DNA from: Halorarum halophilum
GTDB taxonomy: Archaea; Halobacteriota; Halobacteria; Halobacteriales; Haloferacaceae
NCBI RefSeq assembly: GCF_013401515.1
Contig: NZ_CP058529.1
Location: 2,976,001 to 3,040,000 of the forward strand
Direction: 5' to 3'
DNA length: 64,000 bases
Shown here in pieces: positions 9,017 through 18,497 of the stretch (within the stretch, counting starts at the first letter, position 1; every line of letters begins with the position of its first letter). Made by a program: the position numbers and the translations under genes. The notes under the pieces were generated by a model, which was given only the letters and a program-made list of their open reading frames with translations, made no database searches and had not been told where the DNA came from.

Positions 9017-9265
9017 ATGCCCGAAGAACCGAGCGACGAGACGGTCGTCCAGGTCGCCTCCGAGGCGGCCGAGGGGGTCGTCCTCTCGCGTTACCGCCAG
9101 GCCGACCTGACCGACTTCGACGTGACGGTGACGTTCGAGGACGGCGTGCTCGACGTCGACGTGTACGTCAACCCCCCGGCGGACGCCGAGCCGGACGCCG
9201 AGGCGGTCGCCGACGAGGCGGCGCGCGCGGCGGGCGACGCGGTCGACGACCTGTTCGAGGAGTAG
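9017..9265 (+). CDS. DUF3194-like small protein
   Basis: 82 residues, strongly acidic. The pattern of an N-terminal helix, then FDVTVTFEDGVLDVDVYVN, then a C-terminal acidic helix matches the archaeal DUF3194 family, which nearly always follows prefoldin beta. The function is unknown. Spacing of 6 bases to the prefoldin stop indicates the same transcript. Confidence 0.75.
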   Translation: MPEEPSDETVVQVASEAAEGVVLSRYRQADLTDFDVTVTFEDGVLDVDVYVNPPADAEPDAEAVADEAARAAGDAVDDLFEE

Positions 9266-9335
9266 CCCACCTCCGCGCCGTCCGGCGAATCAACGGTCCT
9301 AGCAACTTTTGCCGCATCAATGCGTATGCTAACGC

Positions 9336-9536
9336 ATGGCATCCACGTCCGCGCGCGGGAAGACCGCGCTCGAGCGCTACCGGGAACAGTTACGCGAAAC
9401 CGAGCGCTGTGGCTCGTGTGGCACCGCCGAGACGGCCGGCGAGTGGACGACGCGGTACCGCGACGGGCGACTGGTCTACCGGCGGGTGTGTCCGCGCTGC
9501 GGGGCGATCGAGCGGCGCGAGTTCCGCATCGGGTGA
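9336..9536 (+). CDS. Small zinc-finger protein (HVO_0649-like)
   Basis: 66 residues with two C-x-x-C pairs, CGSC (25-28) and CPRC (52-55), separated by a beta-rich arginine segment, giving one zinc-binding ribbon. The family known in Haloferax as HVO_0649 has the same size, architecture and genomic position near prefoldin beta and L37Ae. The molecular role is unknown. ACTTTTG about 27 bases upstream may be the promoter. Confidence 0.7.
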   Translation: MASTSARGKTALERYREQLRETERCGSCGTAETAGEWTTRYRDGRLVYRRVCPRCGAIERREFRIG

Positions 9537-9579
9537 GCGCCGTCCGGGGACTCCGGATCCGGCCGTCCGGTCCCGACGT

Positions 9580-11049
9580 TCAGTCCCGCTCCGTCCGGCC
9601 CCGCCGCGCCGCGCGGCTCGACTGCTGCTCGCGCGTCCAGTACCAGCCGACGAGCGCGAGGCAAACGATGCCGAGCACGAGCAGCGACGCCACGCCCGCG
9701 TCGGGATGGATCGCGTCCGGCACCCGACCAAACCCGCCCCGCCCGGCCGTGACAAGCCGGTAGGTCGTCGTCGCGCCGAGGACGATCGGGACGGCGTACC
9801 GCAGTAACGGGACGATGGAGCCGCCGCCGAGGCGCTCGCGGACGATCGCCGGCTCGGTGAGCCAGACGAACGCGAGGACCGTCAACAGCGCCGTGAACGG
9901 GAGCGCGAACGTCCCGACCGAGCCGTCGAGCGCGTCGAGCACCGGGACCCCGCCGAGGCGGAGGTCGACTGCCGAGTACGACAGCGCCGACGGCAGCCCG
10001 AGCACGACCATCCCGACCGAGAGGGCCGCAGTCGCGGCGCGGCGTGAGAGCCGCGTGTTACCAGTCGCTGTGGAGACCCCGACCTCCAGCAACGAGACCG
10101 CCGAGGTGACCGCGGCGAGAAACAGGAGCGAGAAGAAGGCGACGGCGACGAACCGGCCGCCGGGCATGGCGGCGAACGCGGTCGGGAGCGTCTCGAACGC
10201 CAGCGCGGTGCCGGCCGACGGCTCCAGCCCGAACGAGAACACGACGGGGAAGATGGCGACGCCGGCGACGAGCGCGACGGCGACGTCGGCGACGGTGATG
10301 ACCACCGCCGAGCGTCGCAGGTCGACCTCGTCAGGGAGGTACGCGCCGTAGGTGAGCATGACGCCCTGGCCCACGGACAGCGAGAAGAACACCTGCCCGA
10401 GCGCGGCCACCCAGACGCCGGGGTCCGCGAGCGCGTCCGTCCGTGGCGCGAAGAGGAACGTCAACCCCTCCCGTGCGCCGGGGAGCGTGAACGCGAACGC
10501 CCCGAGGCCGACGAGCACGAGGAAGACGATCGGGATCGCGAGCTTCGAGAGCCGTTCGATGCCGTCGCGGACGCCGAGCGAGACGACGACGGCGACGACC
10601 GCCGCGGCGGCGAGGAAGTAGCCCACGGGCGCCCAGCCGGCGGTGAACGCGACGAACGTGAATTCGCGGCCGAGCAGCGCGGCGAGCGCGAACGCGAGCA
10701 CCCAGCCGGTGAGCACGAGGTAGTACGACAGGAGGACGAACACGGCGCCGACGGCGGCCCAGCCGGCCGGCGCGAGCCACGGGCGCACCGCGCGGAAGGC
10801 GCCGACGACGTCGGTTCGGTAGGCGCGCCCGACGGCGAACTCGAGGACGAGGAGGGGGGCGGCGAGGACGAACGCCGCGACGAGGTACGGGAGGACGTAC
10901 GCGCCCCCGCCGTTCGTGCCGGCGACCGCGGAGAAGCGCCAGACGTTCCCCAGGCCGACCGCGGCGCCCACCGCCGCGAGTACGAAGCCCGTACGCGAGG
11001 ACCACTGCTCGTCCCCCGCGGACCGTTCCCCCTGCACGGGCTGGACCAC
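9580..11049 (-). CDS. Sodium-dependent transporter, NSS (SNF) family
   Basis: 489 residues with about 12 hydrophobic segments. The first helix carries GNVWRFSAVAGTNGGGAYVL, the sodium- and substrate-binding signature of the LeuT/NSS fold; family members import amino acids or similar solutes with sodium. Further signatures are LLSYYLVLTGW in helix 3 and VFFSLSVGQGVMLTYGAY in helix 6. The GTG start at 11049 is used because it gives the soluble N-terminus followed directly by helix 1. It is divergent from a histidine kinase. Substrate unknown. Confidence 0.88.
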   Translation of the reverse strand: MVQPVQGERSAGDEQWSSRTGFVLAAVGAAVGLGNVWRFSAVAGTNGGGAYVLPYLVAAFVLAAPLLVLEFAVGRAYRTDVVGAFRAVRPWLAPAGWAAVGAVFVLLSYYLVLTGWVLAFALAALLGREFTFVAFTAGWAPVGYFLAAAAVVAVVVSLGVRDGIERLSKLAIPIVFLVLVGLGAFAFTLPGAREGLTFLFAPRTDALADPGVWVAALGQVFFSLSVGQGVMLTYGAYLPDEVDLRRSAVVITVADVAVALVAGVAIFPVVFSFGLEPSAGTALAFETLPTAFAAMPGGRFVAVAFFSLLFLAAVTSAVSLLEVGVSTATGNTRLSRRAATAALSVGMVVLGLPSALSYSAVDLRLGGVPVLDALDGSVGTFALPFTALLTVLAFVWLTEPAIVRERLGGGSIVPLLRYAVPIVLGATTTYRLVTAGRGGFGRVPDAIHPDAGVASLLVLGIVCLALVGWYWTREQQSSRAARRGRTERD

Positions 11050-11141
11050 TCCCGGTCATATCTTAACTGTGGTTGCTCGGGGCGGGGAACGTCGGTCCGG
11101 AGTCGATTCGATGCATCGTTTCGGGAGGTAGTGTTTCCGTA

Positions 11142-11150
11142 GATATACCT
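11142..11150 (+). promoter_or_regulatory. TATA-like element of the histidine kinase
   Basis: GATATACCT centred about 28 bases upstream of the ATG at 11175, matching the spacing of a leaderless haloarchaeal promoter. Confidence 0.45.
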
Positions 11151-11174
11151 TTCTGGACTCACAACGTCCCCGGA

Positions 11175-12251
11175 ATGTCAGCGCGCGCGGCCGGCGACGA
11201 CCCGGGAAGGGTCGGCTACCTCGTCCACCTCCTGGGGCTGGCGATCGTCCTCCTCGCCGGCGTGCACGTCCTGCTCGACAGCGACCCGCTCGCGGTGGAG
11301 TTCGCGGAGGCCGCGATCCTGCTCGTGTTCGCGATCTGCGTCTTCTTCGCCGGCTACCGGGCCGTCGCCGAACGGCTCCCGGCGAGGGACGTCCTCCGGA
11401 TCGTCCTCGTGGGTCTGGGCGTCGGCGTCGTCGTCGGCCTGCTCGCCACCCTCTTCCTCCTGCTGCGGCGAGCGACGGGGGAGCCGACCGCCGAGGCCTG
11501 GTTCGTCCTCTCGATCGGCTGGAGCCTCGGGGCGAGCGCGGGCGCGCTCGTCGGCTACTACCTCACCGAGGTGAAGCGGGAGCGCGCGGCACAGGAACTC
11601 CTGACGAAACGGCTCACCATCCTCCAGCGGGTGCTCCGGCACAACATCCGGAACGAGGTAACGATCCTCCGCGGGTTGAGCGACGACCTGACCGAGTCGG
11701 CCGCGGACCCGGAGACGAGAGGGAAACTCGACACCGTCGACGCCCACGTCGACCGGGTGTACCGGCTCTCGGAGAACGCCCAGTTGCTCTCCGATCTCTG
11801 GGGTAGCGGCGGGACCGAGGTGATCGACCTGGCCGCAATCGCTCGCCGGGAGGTAGCGGAGTTCCGGGACGCGTACCCCGAGGTGTCCGTCGACGCCGAC
11901 CTCCCGGACCGGGCGATGGTCGAGGCCAACCGGCACCTCCCCGTCGCAGTGGGGGAGGTACTCGAGAACGTGGCCGTCCACAACCGGACCGAGGGACTGT
12001 CCGTGACCGTCTCGCTCGTCACGGATCCCGGGGAGGGCTCGGCCACGCTCGAGATCGTCGACGACGGCTCGCGGATCCCCGAGGACGAGATGGCCGTCCT
12101 CTCGAGCGACCGCGAACTCCCCCTCCAGCACGTCACCGGGCTGGGACTGTGGGTCATCTACTGGGTCCTCGACGCCTCCGGCGGCCGGGCCGAGTTCGCG
12201 AACGTCGAGTCCGGCGGGGTCGCTGTCCGTCTGACCGTCCCCACGACGTGA
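11175..12251 (+). CDS. Membrane histidine kinase
   Basis: 358 residues. Four hydrophobic segments (about 13-30, 37-55, 73-95, 108-130) form a membrane input domain without an obvious extracellular sensor. The phospho-His lies in LRHNIRNEVTILRG (His near 155), followed by an ATPase domain with N-box ENVAVHNR (near 274), IVDDGSRIPEDE and GLGLWVIYWVLDASGG. This is the usual haloarchaeal HisKA/HATPase arrangement. The internal ATG at 11175 is preferred to the one 102 bases upstream because of the TATA-like box. No response regulator is adjacent. Confidence 0.85.
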   Translation: MSARAAGDDPGRVGYLVHLLGLAIVLLAGVHVLLDSDPLAVEFAEAAILLVFAICVFFAGYRAVAERLPARDVLRIVLVGLGVGVVVGLLATLFLLLRRATGEPTAEAWFVLSIGWSLGASAGALVGYYLTEVKRERAAQELLTKRLTILQRVLRHNIRNEVTILRGLSDDLTESAADPETRGKLDTVDAHVDRVYRLSENAQLLSDLWGSGGTEVIDLAAIARREVAEFRDAYPEVSVDADLPDRAMVEANRHLPVAVGEVLENVAVHNRTEGLSVTVSLVTDPGEGSATLEIVDDGSRIPEDEMAVLSSDRELPLQHVTGLGLWVIYWVLDASGGRAEFANVESGGVAVRLTVPTT

Positions 12252-12408
12252 GGGCCGGTCGGACCGGTCGACCTGCGCGAACCCCTCCAGCAGTCGCCCG
12301 ACGACGAACGCGACGGTCGTGGCGACCATCCCCACCGGAACCCCATCCAGCCCGCTTTTCGCGACGACGACGCCGAAATTATTTGTACCAGTGCGAACCA
12401 CCCCGCGC

Positions 12409-13176
12409 ATGGTCGAGGCGTTCGCCGTGGCGAGCGGCAAGGGCGGGACGGGGAAGACGACGAGCACGCTCGCGCTCGGCATGGCGCTCGCCGACGAATA
12501 CGACGTCACCGTCGTCGACGCCGACACGGGGATGGCGAACCTGCTGTTCCACGCCGGCCTCGACGACGCGCCGGTCACGCTCCACGACCTGCTCGTGGAG
12601 GACACCGCGATCGACGTCGACGACGCTACCTACGAGCGGCACGGCATGCGCGTCGTCCCCTGCGGGACGAGCCTCGCGGCGTTCGAGGCCGCCGACCCGG
12701 ACCGCCTCCGGGACGTCGTCGCCGACCTGGCCGCTGATACCGACGTGCTGCTGCTCGACTCGCCGGCGACGCTGGCCTCGAAGTCCGCCGTGCTCCCGGT
12801 CGTCCTCGCCGACCGGGTGATCGTCGTGCTCCAGCCGACCATCCCCTCGCTATCGGACGGCCTCAAGGTCCAGGAGTACGCGCGCTCGTACGGAACGGGA
12901 ACCGCGGGCGTGCTGTTCAACAAGGTGCACGGAGACCTCGGGCGGGTCGCCGACCAGGCGGAGCGCTATTTCGGCGGGTCGACCCTTGGCGCCGTTCCGG
13001 ACAGCGACGACGCGCGGGCGGCGAGGCGCGCCGGCCGCCCGCTGCTCGCACACGCGCCCGACTCCGCGGCCGCGGCCGCCTACCGCGCCGCGGCCGCCCG
13101 CCTCGACCCGAAGCCCGGCGAGGCCGGCGACGTGGCCGACCGCTTCCGGAGCGCGGTGGTCCCCGACCGGCCATGA
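12409..13176 (+). CDS. MinD/ParA-family ATPase
   Basis: 255 residues. The deviant Walker A motif SGKGGTGKTT (about 9-18) with the signature Lys, VVDADTGMANL (about 40-50, switch I) and DVLLLDSPATLASKS (near 118, Walker B) identify a MinD/ParA ATPase. Such proteins dimerise on ATP binding to position complexes, often at the membrane; haloarchaea have several MinD paralogues. I see no clear C-terminal amphipathic membrane-targeting helix. It overlaps the next gene by 4 bases (ATGA), so the two are translationally coupled. Confidence 0.85.
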   Translation: MVEAFAVASGKGGTGKTTSTLALGMALADEYDVTVVDADTGMANLLFHAGLDDAPVTLHDLLVEDTAIDVDDATYERHGMRVVPCGTSLAAFEAADPDRLRDVVADLAADTDVLLLDSPATLASKSAVLPVVLADRVIVVLQPTIPSLSDGLKVQEYARSYGTGTAGVLFNKVHGDLGRVADQAERYFGGSTLGAVPDSDDARAARRAGRPLLAHAPDSAAAAAYRAAAARLDPKPGEAGDVADRFRSAVVPDRP

Positions 13177-13763
13177 GCGACGGGCCGCTCGGCGCCGCGC
13201 CCGCGCCGGTGTCGCTCCCCCGGGGGGACCTCCTCGCCGCGCGGGTCGTGGCGGACGTCGGCGAGCCGTTGCGCGACGCGCTTGACCGGGAGCTGACGGG
13301 GTACCTCGTGCTCGAACCGGGGACGACGCTGCTGCTCGACGTGGCCGAACGCGGGGTCATCACGCTAGCGGACGGCGTGCCCGTGCTCGCCTACGAACTC
13401 GACTCGGACGCGGGCGGGCCGGCCGCGCTGGCCGCGCTCGCGGGCGCGGGACCGGTGCGGGCGTCCTCCTACCGCCTCTCCGCCCCCGAGATCGCGACCG
13501 TCCACGACTGTGACCCCTTGCAGGTGGCCCCAGGCGGGCCCGCGCGGGAACTGGCCGACGACCCGGAGCTGGCGGCTCGAACCCGAGAGCGGGCGCCGGA
13601 CGGACGGCGCGGGGAGGGCGGGGATCACGACGCGCTCGCCGCGTTCCTCGCCGACGAGGAGCGGGTCGCGGCCATCAAGCGCGAGGCGCGGGAGGAGGCC
13701 GAGCGGCGCGCCGCCGAGTGGGGGCTGGCCGGCGAACTCGCCGACGACGGTCGCGTGGACTGA
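13173..13763 (+). CDS. Uncharacterised haloarchaeal protein coupled to MinD-like ATPase
   Basis: 196 residues, soluble, no recognised domain. The N-terminal 125 residues look like a compact alpha/beta domain (LTGYLVLEPGTTLLLDVAER, GVITLADGVPVLAYELD). The C-terminal third is charged and helical, with Arg/Ala/Glu repeats (EERVAAIKREAREEAERRAA). Its start overlaps the ATPase stop by 4 bases, so it is likely made with the MinD-like protein and may be its partner. No function is known to me; homologues appear to be restricted to haloarchaea. Confidence 0.7.
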   Translation: MSDGPLGAAPAPVSLPRGDLLAARVVADVGEPLRDALDRELTGYLVLEPGTTLLLDVAERGVITLADGVPVLAYELDSDAGGPAALAALAGAGPVRASSYRLSAPEIATVHDCDPLQVAPGGPARELADDPELAARTRERAPDGRRGEGGDHDALAAFLADEERVAAIKREAREEAERRAAEWGLAGELADDGRVD

Positions 13764-13807
13764 CGGTTCCTCGTCTCGGTAACCGAGGTCGTGTGACTCT
13801 TGGTCGC

Positions 13808-16003
13808 CTACTCACCGGTCGGGTCCGTCGAGGGGCCAAGGACGTCGCCGGCTCCGGCGTCGTTCGTCGCGTGCGTCGTCGCTTTGTCGTCGTCTGCCGC
13901 TTCGGCGTCGCCGTCGGGCCGGTACAGCGGGAGTCGGACGGTGACGACGTTCCCGCGGGGCTCGACCGGGTCGAACTCGATGGTGCCGCCGGAGGCGGAC
14001 ACGATCCAGCTGACGAGCCACAGCCCGAGCCCGCTGGCGTGTTCCAGCGCGGTCTCGGATCCCCGACGGAGCACCTCCCGGTCGTTCTCCGGGATGGGCG
14101 GTCCGTCGTCGCCAATCCGGACCCGCACGTGGGCGGCCTCCTCCGTGTCCGACGGGCGGACCACCGTCGCCGAGACGTCCACCGTGGGGCGCTCGCGGTC
14201 GTTGTGCTCGACGGCGTTCTCGAGGAGGTTGTCGAACGCCGAGCCGAGGATGGGGACGGCGGTCACGGACGCCGACTCGGGGAGCGAGGCGGTCAGTTCG
14301 ACCTCCGGGTGTTCCGCGCGCAACTGCTCGCAGTGGGACCGTATCAGCGCGACCACGTCCACCACCTCGGTCACGGTCTCCGCGTCGGTGACGAGGGCGT
14401 CGAGCGTCCGCGCCTTCTCGCCGAGGTCGACAAGGTTGCGCGCGCGCTGGCGGATGATGTCGGCGTACTCGCACGCCCGGTCGGGGTCCTCCCTGACGGT
14501 CGTCGCGAGCAGGCCGGCGTACCCGTCGACCACGTTCATGTCGTTCCTGAGGTCGTGCCGGAGCACGCGGTTGAGCACCTGGAGGCGTCGCTCCGCCTGC
14601 TTCTGGACGGTGATGTCGGTGGAGGAGACCACGACCCCCTCGACGAACGGGTCGTCGAGAAGGTCGTCGCCGGTCGCGGAGAGCTCCCGCCAGCTCCCGT
14701 CAGCGCAGCGGAATCGACACTGGACGGTCCGGCTCTCGCCGTCCCGGGTGACCTCCGCGAACGCCCCCGCCATGTCCTCCCGGTCCTCCGTGTGGACGAA
14801 CTCGAACACCGACCGGCCGACGAGCGAATCGGGGTCGTACCCCAGGACGTCCTCGTGTGCAGGGCTGGCATAGGTGACCGTCCCCTCGGAGTCGAGCACG
14901 GCGATGAGCGCGGACGTCCCCTCGATGAGCGCCTCGAACCGCCGTTCGATCCGGCGCTGGTCGGTCACGTCGCGGAACACGAGCACCCGATTCTCGGATC
15001 TCACTCCCGATCCGGCTGTCGGCTCGCTCGTCCCGAGCGCCGTGACGGAGACGTCGAACAGCCGAACGTCGCCGTCGGGCCCCACGAGTTCGATCCGGTC
15101 GCACTCGTCCCCCGCGAGCGCCCGCTCGACGCCAGGGACGTCCGCGAACACGGCGGACGCGGGTCGGTTCAGGTCGTCGTCGCCGACTCCGAGACGGTCG
15201 TCCGCGGCGTCGTTGGAGTCGAGGACGCGGCCGTCCTCGCCGACCACGACCACCGGGTCGCGCATCCGGGCGACGACCGTCTCCCTGGCCACGGGGACGG
15301 GATCGAGCAGCCCGTACCGGGTCACGGCCAGCCCGGTCATCGACGAGGTGAGCGCCAGACAGACCGGCGTGTAGTCGACGGTGGGCGACCCGCCGCTCGC
15401 GACGGCGCCCGCGATCCCCCCGGCTGTGGGGATGACCCCGGCGAGACAGACGAGCGCGAACCGCACCCGGGCGTCGCCTGCCGCGCCGAGCGTCGCCCGG
15501 AGGAGGTGGACGAAGGTGGCGACGTTGACCGCGAACGAGTACGCGAGGAACGCGACGAGCGCCGGTCCCGGGGTGAACTCGAACCCCCCGGCGGCGACGT
15601 CGCTCTCGACGACGTCGGCGTAGACCAGTCCGTGGACCGGGTTCGTGAGCGCGAGCGCGGCGACGACCGTCGGGACCGCCACGAGCACGAGGATCGACCA
15701 CCCGGTGAGGACGTCGCTCCCGGTCACGGAGAAGGCGAACACCGGCCACGAAGCCGTAACGATGGCGATACCGACCCACGTCAGGTCGAGCAGCACGTAC
15801 TTCGCGGACCCGGTGGTGGCCGCGAGGTGGGTCGCGTAGGTGGCAGTCCAGACGATGGCGCCGAGAGAGAGCCATACGAACGCCCGGTACTCCAGCCGCC
15901 GCCAGTTGTCCTGTGCGGCCGGGAGCACGTGGGCCAGGACGCCGGTCGAGACCGTGGCCGCGATGGCCAGCGCGACCGTCGCCCAGGTTACCTGCCAGAC
16001 CAT
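13808..16003 (-). CDS. Histidine kinase with 7TM input domain and two PAS domains
   Basis: 731 residues. Seven hydrophobic segments fill about residues 1-230, the histidine-kinase N-terminal 7TM sensor type. Two PAS domains follow (about 240-345 and 350-470; the second includes SALIAVLDSEGTVTYAS and WRELSATG). The phospho-His is in VLRHDLRNDMNVVDGYAGLL (near 480), then the ATPase domain has LLENAVEHND, GDDGPPIPENDREV and GLGLWLVSWIVSASGG. The last 35 residues are a polar tail. It is convergent with the MinD partner gene 45 bases away. Ligand and response regulator unknown. Confidence 0.9.
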   Translation of the reverse strand: MVWQVTWATVALAIAATVSTGVLAHVLPAAQDNWRRLEYRAFVWLSLGAIVWTATYATHLAATTGSAKYVLLDLTWVGIAIVTASWPVFAFSVTGSDVLTGWSILVLVAVPTVVAALALTNPVHGLVYADVVESDVAAGGFEFTPGPALVAFLAYSFAVNVATFVHLLRATLGAAGDARVRFALVCLAGVIPTAGGIAGAVASGGSPTVDYTPVCLALTSSMTGLAVTRYGLLDPVPVARETVVARMRDPVVVVGEDGRVLDSNDAADDRLGVGDDDLNRPASAVFADVPGVERALAGDECDRIELVGPDGDVRLFDVSVTALGTSEPTAGSGVRSENRVLVFRDVTDQRRIERRFEALIEGTSALIAVLDSEGTVTYASPAHEDVLGYDPDSLVGRSVFEFVHTEDREDMAGAFAEVTRDGESRTVQCRFRCADGSWRELSATGDDLLDDPFVEGVVVSSTDITVQKQAERRLQVLNRVLRHDLRNDMNVVDGYAGLLATTVREDPDRACEYADIIRQRARNLVDLGEKARTLDALVTDAETVTEVVDVVALIRSHCEQLRAEHPEVELTASLPESASVTAVPILGSAFDNLLENAVEHNDRERPTVDVSATVVRPSDTEEAAHVRVRIGDDGPPIPENDREVLRRGSETALEHASGLGLWLVSWIVSASGGTIEFDPVEPRGNVVTVRLPLYRPDGDAEAADDDKATTHATNDAGAGDVLGPSTDPTGE

Positions 16004-16095
16004 CGGGAGGTCCCGTCACGCCCTCGGGTCAAATACCTGATGCACCCTGACCCGTCGTCCCACGGAACCGAACCCGCGGGACCGCGTCCATCCGC

Positions 16096-17541
16096 TCAGT
16101 CCCCTCCGACGGCCGCGTCCGGGCGGTAGCCCCGACTCACCGCCTTCCACTTCCCGGTCCGGAACCGGTGGTAGTTCAGCGCGGCCGGCACGCCGGTCTC
16201 GGCGAGGAAGGCGAGCTGGAGGCCGAGGAAGCCCAGCGACGTCGTCGCCCCGAGGTACGCCAGCGGGATGGAGACGCCGAACATCCCCACGGCCTGGCTG
16301 AAGAACGGCCACTGCGTGTCGCCGCTCGCGTCGAGCGCGCCGGCGGCCCCCCCGGAGACGCCCTGGAGGACTACGGCGACGCAGGCGGCGCGCACCAGCG
16401 CGACCGCCGGGTCGACGGAGCCGGCGGTCGGGTCGCCGACGAAGGCGACCACGATCGGCCGTGCGAACGCGAGCACCAGCGCCGCCGAGATGACGTACGT
16501 CGCGACGGCGAACGTGATGATCTCGCGGCCGTACGCCTCCGCCGTCGTCTCGTCGTCGGTGCCGAGGTGCTGGCCGACGAGGCTAGAGGAGGCGAGCCCG
16601 AACCCCCAGCCGGGCGTGTTCATCAGCCCCCAGATGCGCCGGGAGACGACGAAGGCCGCGACGGTGTCCCGCCCGAACACGTCCACGATGGCGAGCATCG
16701 GGAACTCCGCGACGGTCCACACGAGGTTGCGGCCGACGACGGGGGCGCCGATCCGGACGAGCTGTCGGATCTCCTCGCCGTCGAGGTAGGGGCCGCGGGG
16801 GTCGATCCGCACGGGGAGGTCGCCGACGCCGGGGAGCCGACCGGCGACGAGCCCGCCGGAGAAGGCGACGGCGACGACGGCGTTCGACACCACGGTCCCG
16901 GTCGCGGCGCCGACGACGCCCATGTCGAACCCGAAGATGAGCACGGCGTTGATGGCGATGTTCGCGACCGCCCCGCCCGCGCGGAGCACCATCGGCGTCC
17001 AGGCGTCGTCTGCGCCGATGTACACCCGGCTGGCGACGAGATTCAGCCCGGCGAATGGGACGCCGAACGCGACGACCCGGAGGTAGTCCGCGCCGTAGCC
17101 GATCGCGACCGGATCGTCGCTGACGATCCCGACGAGCTGTTCCGGGACCGTCAGGAAGGCCAGCGCCACCGGGAGCGAAACCGCGACGACGACGAGCGCG
17201 CTCGACCGGACGGCCTGCCCGAGTTCCTCGTGGGCGTCGGCGCCGTAGCGCTGCGAGACGAGCGCGATGGTACCCGCGGCCATCCCGCCGCCGAGCGAGA
17301 ACGCGAGCCCCCAGTACGGGCTGGCGAAGCCGACGCCGGCGATGGCGGCCGGGCCGAGCGCGATCCCCACCATCGCCACGTCGACGGCGCTCTTCGACAT
17401 TCGCGCGAGGCCGGTGAGGATGCGCGGCCAGGAGAGGTCGGTGATACGGCGGGCGCGTCGCTCGGTGACGAGGCCGAACCGGGAGAGGAGGAGACCGACG
17501 GCGAGGACCAGCGAGCGGAGTGGATTCGGGATGCGTGACAC
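16096..17541 (-). CDS. MATE-family efflux transporter
   Basis: 481 residues, about 12 transmembrane segments, with the two-fold MATE repeat: N-terminal SKSAVDVAMVGIALGPAAIA and ASPYWGLAFSLGGGMAAG, then a second half starting at ELIRQ-like EIRQLVRIGAPVVGRNLVWT. MATE proteins export drugs or organic cations in exchange for sodium or protons. A GTG start at 17541 (VSRIPNPLRS) is preferred because the 100 residues read upstream are arginine/serine-rich noise and the divergent HTH gene needs promoter space. C-terminus soluble. Confidence 0.87.
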   Translation of the reverse strand: MSRIPNPLRSLVLAVGLLLSRFGLVTERRARRITDLSWPRILTGLARMSKSAVDVAMVGIALGPAAIAGVGFASPYWGLAFSLGGGMAAGTIALVSQRYGADAHEELGQAVRSSALVVVAVSLPVALAFLTVPEQLVGIVSDDPVAIGYGADYLRVVAFGVPFAGLNLVASRVYIGADDAWTPMVLRAGGAVANIAINAVLIFGFDMGVVGAATGTVVSNAVVAVAFSGGLVAGRLPGVGDLPVRIDPRGPYLDGEEIRQLVRIGAPVVGRNLVWTVAEFPMLAIVDVFGRDTVAAFVVSRRIWGLMNTPGWGFGLASSSLVGQHLGTDDETTAEAYGREIITFAVATYVISAALVLAFARPIVVAFVGDPTAGSVDPAVALVRAACVAVVLQGVSGGAAGALDASGDTQWPFFSQAVGMFGVSIPLAYLGATTSLGFLGLQLAFLAETGVPAALNYHRFRTGKWKAVSRGYRPDAAVGGD

Positions 17542-17770
17542 TTGGAGGCCCGAAAGTGAACAACCGGCGAACAAGTGCCTTCCGTTCCGTGACCGTGCGT
17601 GCCGGGGCGTCGCACGGCTGGGAGTCCCACCGCCCACGGTCGCCGAACGAGCGACCGTGTCCCCCCTTTTATGTCGGCTCCCCTCGCACACCCGTCGAGT
17701 CAATGGCGGTATCGACCCGATCGAACGCACGTGGGCGTCCCGACGTCCCGTCGCGCCACCGGGGCGTCGA

Positions 17771-18118
17771 ATGACGGAGGGGGACGAGGTTCGGGAGCTC
17801 GCAGGGCTCCTCGAGGACGAGTACGCCAATGCGATCCTCATCTACACGAGCGAACGGGAGATGTCCGCCCCCGAACTGAGCGACGCGTGCGACGCGTCGG
17901 TCTCGACGATCTACCGCCGCATCGAGCGCCTCCAGGAGCACGAGCTGCTCGCCGAGCGCCTGAACCTCGACAGGGACGGCCACCACTACCGGACGTACTC
18001 GGCCCGGCTCGACCGGATCACGATCGAACTGGCCGACGGCGCGTTCGATGTCGAGGTCACGTACCGCCCGGAGACCGCCGCCGACCGCTTCACCGACCTG
18101 TTCGAGGGGTTACGCTAA
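17771..18118 (+). CDS. Winged-helix HTH regulator (ArsR-like)
   Basis: 115 residues. A winged helix spans about 10-85: YANAILIYTSEREMSAPEL, then the recognition helix DASVSTIYRRIERLQEHELL and a wing with DGHHYRTYSARLDRI. It is a small DNA-binding regulator with no added ligand domain. Only one base separates its stop from the next ATG, so it forms an operon with the two following membrane protein genes. This arrangement of a small HTH with DUF7521-type membrane proteins recurs in haloarchaea. Confidence 0.82.
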   Translation: MTEGDEVRELAGLLEDEYANAILIYTSEREMSAPELSDACDASVSTIYRRIERLQEHELLAERLNLDRDGHHYRTYSARLDRITIELADGAFDVEVTYRPETAADRFTDLFEGLR

Positions 18119-18119
18119 C

Positions 18120-18497
18120 ATGGTCGCCACCACACCCCTCCAGACTGCTACGGGCGGGTCTCCGCTCGTCGTCGTCCTGGCGCTCCTCGCGCTGCTCCTC
18201 ACGGCCGCCCTGTCGCTCGTCGTGGCGTACCTGATCGTTCGCGGCTACCGCCGGAACCGCGACCGTGCCCGGCTGTACCTCGCGGTCGGGCTGATCCTGC
18301 TCGTCACCGGACCGATCGTGATCCAGCTGGTGTTGACGAACGTCACGGCCGCCTCGCCGGTCGCACGGTCGGCGGCCGCGAACGCGAGCAAGGTGCTCGG
18401 CCTCGGGGCCATGCTGTACGCGATCTACGGCGCCGCGCGACCGCGTCGACCCGAGTCGCGACGCGACGCAGATCGGTCGGACGAGGTGAGAGAATGA
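18120..18497 (+). CDS. Small membrane protein (DUF7521-like), first of a pair
   Basis: 125 residues with three hydrophobic segments (about 16-40, 53-77, 95-110). Between the first and second is RGYRRNRDRARLYLAVGLILL, which also occurs in the next gene as RGYRRNGSRPMLYLAVGIVLL, so the two are paralogues. The length and pattern match the haloarchaeal DUF7521 family of unknown function. The C-terminus is charged and cytosolic. The stop overlaps the next start by 4 bases (ATGA). Confidence 0.7.
   Translation: MVATTPLQTATGGSPLVVVLALLALLLTAALSLVVAYLIVRGYRRNRDRARLYLAVGLILLVTGPIVIQLVLTNVTAASPVARSAAANASKVLGLGAMLYAIYGAARPRRPESRRDADRSDEVRE

Noticed and set aside
13718-16129. 803-codon frame opposite the 7TM kinase
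   Set aside because: Antisense shadow of the kinase, with Arg/Asp/Val-rich low-complexity sequence and no domain.
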